This document shows positions 36,310 to 42,891 of a stretch of DNA of 45,439 nucleotides, piece by piece. Where the stretch lies: positions 1 to 45,439 of the forward strand of contig NZ_JAUOEK010000129.1 of the NCBI RefSeq assembly GCF_030540835.1, read 5' to 3'. The stretch is from Flavivirga aquimarina. Its GTDB lineage: Bacteria; Bacteroidota; Bacteroidia; Flavobacteriales; Flavobacteriaceae. The notes beneath the pieces were generated by a model. The model saw only the letters and a program-made list of their open reading frames with translations. It was not told the origin of the DNA and did not search any database. A program made the translations under genes and the position numbers. Numbering within the stretch: the first letter of the stretch is position 1; the number at the start of each line of letters is the position of its first letter.

Positions 36310-38763
36310 TTATATTAAATTTTCAGATGTTTCTTTTGGTATAGGGCTTATTACTATGTTTTTATTTTGTGGAAATTTTGCCCAATACCATTCTCTATAA
36401 CAGAAGTTTAAATTTGCTTTTTTATGAGGCATTTCAATAACTTTTTCAATTTTAAAGCCTACATGCGTTTTATTCATCATAGAAGCCAAAGAGTTTACAG
36501 CTCCTTCTCCAACCATTTTACCCACTTCTGGTTGAGCAAAAACGTAATCGACCATACACTGGGTAAACGGAGATACAAATTTTTTCTTTGGATCTGTTGG
36601 TGCGATAAATTGATGGGTTCCATAATCTGTAGGCAATACATCATAGTAATCTCCTACTTGATCTCTGGTTGTCCAATACACTTCAAAATTACATGTAGGT
36701 TCCCCATTAGCCTCACCTATGTAACTGCATAACACATTACCAGCAATCATCGTTCTGTAATACACTTCTAACTCACGAATTGGCCAATCCATTTTCCATA
36801 TTTTCTTAGCATGATCACGATGAAACCATTCGTGCAACATTTCTAAATCCCGATCAAGATCCATAGGTCGGATACTTATAGTAACATCTGCTTTTGGAAA
36901 ATAACGGCTGTATATTGTTTCTTTTCCAGCAGGAAAAATTAATTGTTTCGATAAAAAATGATTGTGTAATATATTTGGATAATCTACTTGAACAACTGAA
37001 GAAGGCGCTGCTCCTCCATCAATATTTGTAAGCGCTGTGAGTAAGTTTCCTTTTACTTTCCAGTATCTATTATTTAAAACATAATCGACAAACCCACTGG
37101 TATCTTTAGCTTTATTAATTTCTGTATATACAATATCTATTAACTGGTTTTCTGTGGTTAACCCATTACATCCAAATACATTAATAAGACTTGTGATATT
37201 ACTAATTATAAAGTAGTGAGACAATAAGCTAAATAGTCTATCATCTGGGATAAACGCTTTGCTATGCTTTGCTAAATCTGGTACTATCGAAATCAGTTCT
37301 TCTTCCTTGCTCTTTCTAAATAAAAATCCTTGATTATCTCTAAAGTATATTCTTGATGGAAATAACGCTTCATCAAATTCTACCAATACATTTTGTTGAT
37401 GTAATTCACAAGCGACTCCATGCTTGTTAAAAAGGTTGATCGTAGCAGGTAAAATTAATGCGATATATTTCTGAAACCATGCAATGGCAGTTTCTTGTAC
37501 AGGCAGTGATTTTCGTTTTGCAGCCTCTTCAATAATATTCACAATTCTAGCTGGTTCACCTAATATCTCATCTTGACAAATAGAAGCCAATACTGCTATA
37601 TTTTTATCGGCATTCCTTCCTTTAAAAGGGTTATACCGTATCGAAGTATTAAACCCATCTATAACTTTACCTTTATAAGACACCGAGATAAAACCAGGAT
37701 CACTAATTATAGTAATATCAGGGTATTCATTTTTCAAGTTTTCTCCCCATGGTGTTTTTAATAAGCGAGAAAAATCATAGCCTCTATACAATTCATGTAA
37801 ATAATTAACGCGTTCTGCACTCGTTATTTTTACATGTAGTGAAAATTTAAACATCCAATCACTTTCTTCATTATACACTGTTCTTACAGAAGATGTAGGA
37901 GTATATAAAGCTCCCCAAGCTCCTAAATCATATAATAATTTATTTGATTGCATCTCCTTAACATCAGGTTGAACTAGTAAAAAATTAGCCTCCCAAGGGT
38001 GAACAGGAACCACTTTCCATTGCGGGTTCTCCTTTAGTAATTGTATAACACTTTCATCTTCTATCGCATACTTGCGCAGTTCATCTTTTAATATCTCTGA
38101 AAATAGTTTTTCTTCCACGCTCTCTTCTGTAACATGGTTGTGATGTATTAAAAAATAATGAAGCTGAAACCTACCTTCTGTTTCTGGAGAGTAATTAATA
38201 AGATCCTCATTAGAAAACCCTGACCTTCCTTTGGTTAAAGGATGAGTGCTATGTCCTACTGCTAATAATTGCTCGGACTCAATAAATGACATCTCTGCTT
38301 TATTAACTTCCTTTTTTGTTTCTTGAAAATGTTTTAGATACGCTTCTATATTATCAATACTATTATGTAAACGATCTTTAATACTATCTACACTTGCATT
38401 AGGATATTCAAAACGTGCATGAGAAACAACTAACTCGAGAAAACGATCAATATCGATTTCCTTTAGCTCCTCTGTTTCCAAATTACGAGCTACTACCGGG
38501 AAATGATACAAATGCCTTTTACTTTCTGAAACATAACGTAGTGGGACATAAACTTCTGTGGTTTCTGATAAGAAATCTAACTTAAGATGTAAATCATGCC
38601 CTGTCTTTCCAAAATATTCAGAAAGCACCTTATCATATTTTGGGATTCCAGAATAGTACGTATTATTATTAAACTCTCTACAACAATTATTAATAAGTAT
38701 AGTAAAATTTAGTTCTTCTGCTTCTTGACGTATTTTAGATAGCTTGTAAATACTCCTGCCCAT
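36310..38763 (-). CDS. NIS siderophore synthetase fused to a C-terminal GNAT acyltransferase
   Basis: Two-domain protein of 817 residues. Residues 1-620 form an IucA/IucC synthetase with GHSTHPLTKGRSGFS (170-184), HPWEAN (255-260), TSSVRTVYN, KFSLHVKITSAERVN and CELHQQNVLVEF. Residues about 640-810 form a siderophore-type acyltransferase (IRPMDLDRDLEMLHEWF..., MIAGNVLCSYIGEANGEPTCNFEVYW, MMNKTHVGFKIEKVIEMPHKKANL) as in IucB, AlcB or RhbD, which acylates the N-hydroxyamine with acetyl- or succinyl-CoA. One chain thus supplies two consecutive steps. In the DfoC fusion the acyltransferase is at the N-terminus; here the order is reversed. The gene overlaps the decarboxylase gene by 29 bases. Confidence 0.9.
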   Translation of the reverse strand: MGRSIYKLSKIRQEAEELNFTILINNCCREFNNNTYYSGIPKYDKVLSEYFGKTGHDLHLKLDFLSETTEVYVPLRYVSESKRHLYHFPVVARNLETEELKEIDIDRFLELVVSHARFEYPNASVDSIKDRLHNSIDNIEAYLKHFQETKKEVNKAEMSFIESEQLLAVGHSTHPLTKGRSGFSNEDLINYSPETEGRFQLHYFLIHHNHVTEESVEEKLFSEILKDELRKYAIEDESVIQLLKENPQWKVVPVHPWEANFLLVQPDVKEMQSNKLLYDLGAWGALYTPTSSVRTVYNEESDWMFKFSLHVKITSAERVNYLHELYRGYDFSRLLKTPWGENLKNEYPDITIISDPGFISVSYKGKVIDGFNTSIRYNPFKGRNADKNIAVLASICQDEILGEPARIVNIIEEAAKRKSLPVQETAIAWFQKYIALILPATINLFNKHGVACELHQQNVLVEFDEALFPSRIYFRDNQGFLFRKSKEEELISIVPDLAKHSKAFIPDDRLFSLLSHYFIISNITSLINVFGCNGLTTENQLIDIVYTEINKAKDTSGFVDYVLNNRYWKVKGNLLTALTNIDGGAAPSSVVQVDYPNILHNHFLSKQLIFPAGKETIYSRYFPKADVTISIRPMDLDRDLEMLHEWFHRDHAKKIWKMDWPIRELEVYYRTMIAGNVLCSYIGEANGEPTCNFEVYWTTRDQVGDYYDVLPTDYGTHQFIAPTDPKKKFVSPFTQCMVDYVFAQPEVGKMVGEGAVNSLASMMNKTHVGFKIEKVIEMPHKKANLNFCYREWYWAKFPQNKNIVISPIPKETSENLI

Positions 38764-40255
38764 AACTTCTTATTGTTTTTATTATATTTTTTGTATGATT
38801 TATTGTAGTAATAGGATTAAGTATTGTAAACTTGAGATAAAACTCGTCGTTTACTTTAGTACTAGCTACCAAAACCTCTCCCGAAAAGAACATCGTTTTC
38901 TTGATGTGTTGATTCATCATGCAAGTGCTATGGGCTTTATTACTTTCTGGACGGTAACGAAAAACCAATGCCCCTAAATCTGAATGAGATAATAATTCAA
39001 AATCATTCTCAGTATCCAGCATCACTGCGGTTTTTTTAGCAGTCTCAATAATCGTTTCTGTATACTCACCTAACTTATCTCTACCTAATAAACGTAGTGT
39101 ACACCAGAGTTTAAGAGCATCAAATCTACGAGTACTCTGCATAATAGATTTATTGATTTGGGCAGGAAGTTCATCATAATCCTGGTCTTTGGGATTAAGG
39201 TAATCTGCATGATGCTTAATGATATTAAGATGAAGTTTATTTTTAACAATAAATGCACTACTACTTATAGGTTGAAAAAAAGATTTATGATAATCTATAG
39301 TCACAGAATCTGCTGATTCTATTCCGTTTAAAAGATGTCTGTATTTGTTGGTAAGCAATAATCCGCACCCGTATGCGGCATCAATATGATACCATAAATT
39401 ATAAGCCTTAGCAATTTTACCTAAATCATATAGAGGATCTAAGTTCCCAAAATCAGTTGTACCAGCTGTACCAATTATGGCAATAGGAATATTTCCAGAT
39501 TTTTGTTCTTTTACTATTGCTTTCTCTAGTAAATCTGGAATCATTCTAAAGCGATCATCCGTTTTTATTTTTATAATGGCTTGTTCCCCTAATCCCATCA
39601 ATGAAGAATTTTTGAGATTGCTAAAATGTGCTTTTTCAGAAACGAAAATTTTAAACCGCTTCGCTTCTGGAGGGTTTCCATCTATCTTTATATTATGTTT
39701 TAAATATTTTATAGCGTAATAATCACGAGCCAGTAAAAGCCCCATAAGATTACTTTGGGATCCACCAGCATTAAAAACCCCATCACAATCAGTACCAAAC
39801 CCTACTTGGTTTCCTGTCCAAGAAATTAATTTACGCTCCATGAATGTACCTCCCGCACTCTGGTCGTAAGTATCTTGAGATGAATTTATGGCACTAATCA
39901 ATACTTCTGCAGCAAGAGCAGGGATAACCACTGGGCAATTTAAATGGGCTATATAATTAGGGAGGTGAAAAGCCGTTGCATGATTAACATATAGTGTTTC
40001 TACTTCTTCAAAAAGGCTTTCATAACTCTCTAATGGTTTATCAAAATCAATTGTATTAAAAATGGATTGTAACGCTTCTGGTTTTATACCACTAAAAGGA
40101 GTTTTATTATCTTTTAAAAAATTAGAAACACATGTTCTGGCAATTTGGATTGCTTTTTTATAGTTCTCGTTTGAATCTTCGTGAAAAATATCATCATATA
40201 AATACTGTGGGTTTTTAGCTAAAACTGTTGTAGATTTGAGTGTTTGATTGTTCAT
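38735..40255 (-). CDS. PLP-dependent decarboxylase (lysine/hydroxylysine or diaminobutyrate type)
   Basis: Group II amino-acid decarboxylase of 506 residues, related to DesA, RhbB and diaminobutyrate decarboxylases. PLP residues are in place: Lys324 (DYHKSFFQP), Asp292 (HIDAAYG), His210 (EKAHFSN), and the phosphate-binding NAGGSQSN (162-169). It would produce the diamine backbone, most simply cadaverine from lysine. In Flavobacterium and Chitinophaga, PLP decarboxylases encoded near lysine dioxygenases have been reported to act on hydroxylysines (from memory); the oxygenase gene at 41539 makes that option attractive. The gene lies 22 bases after the nitroreductase gene. Confidence 0.88.
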   Translation of the reverse strand: MNNQTLKSTTVLAKNPQYLYDDIFHEDSNENYKKAIQIARTCVSNFLKDNKTPFSGIKPEALQSIFNTIDFDKPLESYESLFEEVETLYVNHATAFHLPNYIAHLNCPVVIPALAAEVLISAINSSQDTYDQSAGGTFMERKLISWTGNQVGFGTDCDGVFNAGGSQSNLMGLLLARDYYAIKYLKHNIKIDGNPPEAKRFKIFVSEKAHFSNLKNSSLMGLGEQAIIKIKTDDRFRMIPDLLEKAIVKEQKSGNIPIAIIGTAGTTDFGNLDPLYDLGKIAKAYNLWYHIDAAYGCGLLLTNKYRHLLNGIESADSVTIDYHKSFFQPISSSAFIVKNKLHLNIIKHHADYLNPKDQDYDELPAQINKSIMQSTRRFDALKLWCTLRLLGRDKLGEYTETIIETAKKTAVMLDTENDFELLSHSDLGALVFRYRPESNKAHSTCMMNQHIKKTMFFSGEVLVASTKVNDEFYLKFTILNPITTINHTKNIIKTIRSYGQEYLQAI

Positions 40256-40277
40256 GTTTAGTGTTTTAATATTGATT

Positions 40278-40910
40278 TTAGGTTAACCAAGTAACTTTTT
40301 TATATAGTGCAGTTCTCTTTTTTTTAGAGATATGGTTTACATGATCAAAATGACCGATATAAAAGAGCCCCAACGATTTTTCATTATCTTTAAGTCCCAT
40401 TGTCTTTACATAATCTATGTCACCTTGCGATGTACTCCAATAAGATCCCAAATTATGAGCTGTGCATGTTAAAGCCATATTTTGTACTGCCGAAGAAATG
40501 GCAGCAATTTCTTCCCATTCTGGTAAGTTTATTTTAGAATTTCGTACCAGAATAAGACCAATAACACAAGCGGCATTTAAGGGGTATTCTAACAAAAAAT
40601 GGTGTTTCTTAACCGCTTCATCTTTAGATAGTTTTTCGGCATAATAATCTTTATAATATTCGGACATATAGTAGCCCAGTTTCTTTAAATATTTTTCTTT
40701 AAAAACAATAAACCGCCAAGGTTCGGTCATTTTATGAGTGGGAGCCCAAGTCGCATTCGTTAATATTTCTTCAAGGGTATTTTTAGGAATTTCTTTTTTA
40801 ATAAACGCATCTGCAAATATGCTTCTACGCTTACGAATAATAGTTGTTATTGTATTTTGCTCCTTTTCATTAGAAGGACATAAAGTAGACTGGGACTTGT
40901 TATTTCTCAT
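40278..40910 (-). CDS. Nitroreductase-family flavoprotein
   Basis: FMN-binding oxidoreductase of 210 residues: IRKRRSIFADAF, WAPTHKMTEPWRF (flavin site), SAVQNMALTCTAHNLGSYW and a C-terminal GLFYIGH. This is the nitroreductase/NfsA-like fold, YdjA-type. It heads the siderophore biosynthesis operon, so a role in the pathway or in reducing the ferric siderophore is possible; a generic role is equally possible. Its first 13 codons are part of the triplicated 234-bp unit: partial copies of this gene start occur near 41144, where the frame stops after six codons, and near 41377, where the start codon is changed to ATA. Confidence 0.82.
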   Translation of the reverse strand: MRNNKSQSTLCPSNEKEQNTITTIIRKRRSIFADAFIKKEIPKNTLEEILTNATWAPTHKMTEPWRFIVFKEKYLKKLGYYMSEYYKDYYAEKLSKDEAVKKHHFLLEYPLNAACVIGLILVRNSKINLPEWEEIAAISSAVQNMALTCTAHNLGSYWSTSQGDIDYVKTMGLKDNEKSLGLFYIGHFDHVNHISKKKRTALYKKVTWLT

Positions 40911-40993
40911 GAATTAATAGCTACTATTTTTTTAAATAAAAATGTATATTTATCAGACATTATTATTCTACAGGGTTTTCAATTAATTTCTCA

Positions 40994-41001
40994 CAAATTT
41001 A
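40994..41001 (-). promoter_or_regulatory. -7 element of the minus-strand siderophore operon (copy 1)
   Basis: Minus-strand TAAATTTG matches TAnnTTTG. It is 84 bases before the nitroreductase start and faces away from the palindrome at 41012-41030. Equivalent sequences occur in copies 2 and 3 of the repeat. Confidence 0.6.
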
Positions 41002-41011
41002 TATAATTATT

Positions 41012-41030
41012 TTTATTCAGTCTAAATAAA
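41012..41030. promoter_or_regulatory. DtxR/IdeR-like operator, copy 1
   Basis: TTTATTCAGTCTAAATAAA: 9-1-9 palindrome with one mismatched pair. It lies between the minus-strand -7 (40994-41001) and the plus-strand -7 TATATTTG (41036-41043), so one bound repressor could cover both divergent promoters. Confidence 0.6.
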
Positions 41031-41073
41031 AATAATATATTTGAAAATACATTTATATTTTAGACTCTAAAAC

Positions 41074-41127
41074 ATGAGCACAATTCACTACCAGATTAAA
41101 AAATTAGAAGGACATAAAGTAGGCTAG
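41074..41127 (+). CDS. Leader micro-ORF 1 (17 codons), by-product of the duplication
   Basis: MSTIHYQIKKLEGHKVG then TAG. Its first residues correspond to the N-terminus of the oxygenase (MNSIHNQINK). It is preceded by a promoter copy, so it would be on transcripts from copy 1. Translation is unproven; it is probably a duplicated gene start rather than a functional peptide. Confidence 0.4.
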   Translation: MSTIHYQIKKLEGHKVG

Positions 41128-41245
41128 GACTTGTTATTTCTCATGAATTAATAGCTGCTATTTTTTTAAATAAAAATGTATATTTATCCGACATTATTAT
41201 TCTACAGTGTTTTCATTTATTTTACTACAAATTTATATAATTATT

Positions 41246-41264
41246 TTTATTCAATCTAAATAAA
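41246..41264. promoter_or_regulatory. DtxR/IdeR-like operator, copy 2
   Basis: TTTATTCAATCTAAATAAA: same site with two mismatched pairs, the weakest of the four. The plus-strand -7 TATATTTG follows at 41270-41277. Confidence 0.5.
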
Positions 41265-41307
41265 AATAATATATTTGAAAATACATTCATATTTTAAACT
41301 CTAAAAC

Positions 41308-41388
41308 ATGGGCACAATTCACAACCAGATTAAAAAATTAGAAGGACCTAAAATAGGTTGGGACTTGTTATTTCTTATGAATTATTAA
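41308..41388 (+). CDS. Leader micro-ORF 2 (26 codons), by-product of the duplication
   Basis: Begins MGTIHNQIKKLEGPKIG, again like the oxygenase N-terminus, and ends at TAA before copy 3 of the operator. Any transcript from the copy 2 promoter would carry it upstream of the oxygenase gene. Confidence 0.4.
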   Translation: MGTIHNQIKKLEGPKIGWDLLFLMNY

Positions 41389-41476
41389 TTGTTATTTTTT
41401 TGAATAAAATGTATTTATCCGACGTTATTATTTTACAAGGTTTCTGATTAATTTCTTACAAATTTATGTAATTATT

Positions 41477-41495
41477 TTTATTTAGTCTAAATAAA
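41477..41495. promoter_or_regulatory. DtxR/IdeR-like operator, copy 3 (perfect palindrome)
   Basis: TTTATTTAGTCTAAATAAA is a perfect 9-1-9 inverted repeat. Its length, symmetry and TAGnCTAA core equal those of DtxR/IdeR iron boxes (TTAGGTTAGGCTAACCTAA). It lies 5 bases before the -7 element of the oxygenase gene. Confidence 0.7.
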
Positions 41496-41500
41496 AATAA

Positions 41501-41508
41501 TATCTTTG
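41501..41508 (+). promoter_or_regulatory. -7 element of the oxygenase gene
   Basis: TATCTTTG matches TAnnTTTG, 30 bases before the ATG at 41539. A TTG at its end opens a longer reading frame, but that codon lies in the promoter itself. Confidence 0.65.
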
Positions 41509-41538
41509 AAAAGATATTCACATTTTAAACTCCAAAAC

Positions 41539-42672
41539 ATGAACTCAATTCACAACCAGATTAACAAAACAAACCATGATGAATTATTAATCAATTCAAA
41601 TGCACATACCCCTCCTATGGGACCATTAATAATTGAAATTACACCCAAAGAGCAAAATACTATTATGAGGGTGGGACGTCTTCTTGCTCAAGCTTTCGAT
41701 AGTTATGAAGATTTTGACTATATCTCTAAAATTCATCTTTATGCTTTTCAATTTCTCCCAGAACGTATTACCAGGCTTTTAAATAATTTTAGTACGGATT
41801 TTTCACAAAATCAATATGGAGCGATTGTTTTTAGAGGGTTAGTAGATGTTGACCAAGAAGCCTTGGGGACAACACCTCCAAATTGGCAGAATACAGACTA
41901 TAAAAAATTAAATATCTACGGATTTATTTGTTCGTTGCTACATGGCGCAATTCCTTCTAAACCTGTACAATATTTTGTTCAAAGAAAAGGGGGAGGGATT
42001 ATGCATGCCATAATACCAGATGCAAATATGGATTACTCTCAAACTGGATCTGGATCTAAAACAGATTTATTTGTGCATACAGAAGATGCCTTTTTATATA
42101 ACCAAGCAGATTTTATAAGCTTATTATATTTACGTAATGAAGAAGAAGTGCCTTCTGCATTATACTCAATACGATCACATGGGGCTATGGATAATGACAT
42201 GGACGCATTGTTCGAAGAAATTTACAAATGCCCTAAAGATGGAAATTATACTATTGAAAATGAAAAAACTAATAGTAAACTAACATCTATTTTATACGGA
42301 AATAGAAAATGGCCTTTCATGAGATTTGATGCAGCAGAACAAATTTTTAATGAGAAAGTAGAGCAAAGTCCAAAAGCCATGAAAAATTTATTAAGTTTTT
42401 GGGATAAGGCTAAGAATTTGATTTATGATAAGTTTATTCCTGATTCTGGTGATATGATTTTTGTTAATAATCATTTATGTGCTCATGGAAGGAATTCGTT
42501 TGTTGCTGGTCAAAAAAGAAAAAACGGCAAAATTATACAATGTGAAAGAAGGCAAATGTTAAGAATGATGAGTAAAACCAGTTTAATTAATATCCGACAT
42601 GTAACACATATTAATGATCCTTACCTAATTATAGAAGAACACTATGGAGACCTCTTCGACCTAGAAGAATAA
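41539..42672 (+). CDS. Clavaminate-synthase-like Fe(II)/2-oxoglutarate oxygenase, probable lysine hydroxylase
   Basis: Predicted 377-residue non-haem iron oxygenase. The start MNSIHNQIN (41539) is supported by its duplication in the upstream repeats. The iron ligands are His180 and Glu182 (FVHTEDAF) and distal His316 (NHLCAHGRNSF), and a C-terminal Arg in ERRQMLRM should bind 2-oxoglutarate. HxE instead of HxD, the HTE-AF context and the NN...HGR..F end are typical of the clavaminate synthase/VioC/AsnO group, which includes lysine 3- and 4-hydroxylases from Flavobacterium and Chitinophaga. In a siderophore locus with a decarboxylase, C-hydroxylation of lysine before decarboxylation is the likely role. 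Arginine, ornithine or a late intermediate are alternatives. Confidence 0.82.
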   Translation: MNSIHNQINKTNHDELLINSNAHTPPMGPLIIEITPKEQNTIMRVGRLLAQAFDSYEDFDYISKIHLYAFQFLPERITRLLNNFSTDFSQNQYGAIVFRGLVDVDQEALGTTPPNWQNTDYKKLNIYGFICSLLHGAIPSKPVQYFVQRKGGGIMHAIIPDANMDYSQTGSGSKTDLFVHTEDAFLYNQADFISLLYLRNEEEVPSALYSIRSHGAMDNDMDALFEEIYKCPKDGNYTIENEKTNSKLTSILYGNRKWPFMRFDAAEQIFNEKVEQSPKAMKNLLSFWDKAKNLIYDKFIPDSGDMIFVNNHLCAHGRNSFVAGQKRKNGKIIQCERRQMLRMMSKTSLINIRHVTHINDPYLIIEEHYGDLFDLEE

Positions 42673-42818
42673 TTTCGAAATTATTCAGATATCCTCTTTT
42701 TTAAAATTGTTTAACTAGCTATATAAATTAACATATGTATAGAATAGTTGAAAAACAGTGTGTTATGATATTCAATTAATTTATTCTTTTTTTTCCTAAA
42801 AATTAATAGAAAAATAGA

Positions 42819-42848
42819 TTGGATTTCTAAGCAATTAATCTAATTTTG
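42819..42848 (+). promoter_or_regulatory. Promoter of the second TonB receptor gene
   Basis: TTG (42819-42821), 19 bases, then TAATTTTG (42841-42848): both elements of the Bacteroidota consensus with normal spacing. The expected start of transcription falls at about 42855, inside the operator. Confidence 0.7.
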
Positions 42849-42853
42849 TTGTT

Positions 42854-42872
42854 TTTATTTAGACTAATTAAA
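42854..42872. promoter_or_regulatory. DtxR/IdeR-like operator at the second receptor gene
   Basis: TTTATTTAGACTAATTAAA: left half identical to the perfect copy, right half with one change. Its place over the predicted transcription start is that of a repressor site. Confidence 0.65.
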
Positions 42873-42891
42873 AATAACAATTATAACAATT

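Larger units (their letters stand above)
40870..41571. repeat. Three tandem 234-bp copies of a divergent promoter region
   Basis: Copies begin at 40870, 41104 and 41338 with TTAGAAGGAC. Copy 1 and copy 2 differ at roughly 15 of 234 positions by eye; copy 3 is more diverged and about 3 bases shorter. Each unit includes the first codons of the minus-strand nitroreductase gene, a minus-strand -7 element, a 19-bp palindrome, a plus-strand -7 element, and the first codons of the plus-strand oxygenase gene. Only copy 1 keeps the real nitroreductase start and only copy 3 the real oxygenase start. This accounts for the whole gap 40911-41538. Confidence 0.95.

Noticed and set aside
41506-41538. TTG start 11 codons upstream of the oxygenase ATG
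   Set aside because: The TTG belongs to the -7 element TATCTTTG, so it cannot be in the mRNA of that promoter, and the duplicated gene starts in the repeats point to the ATG at 41539.
40870-41571. CRISPR-like or transposon-end reading of the regular repeats
   Set aside because: The copies are directly adjacent 234-bp units containing known gene starts and promoters, without spacers, and no cas or transposase gene is near.
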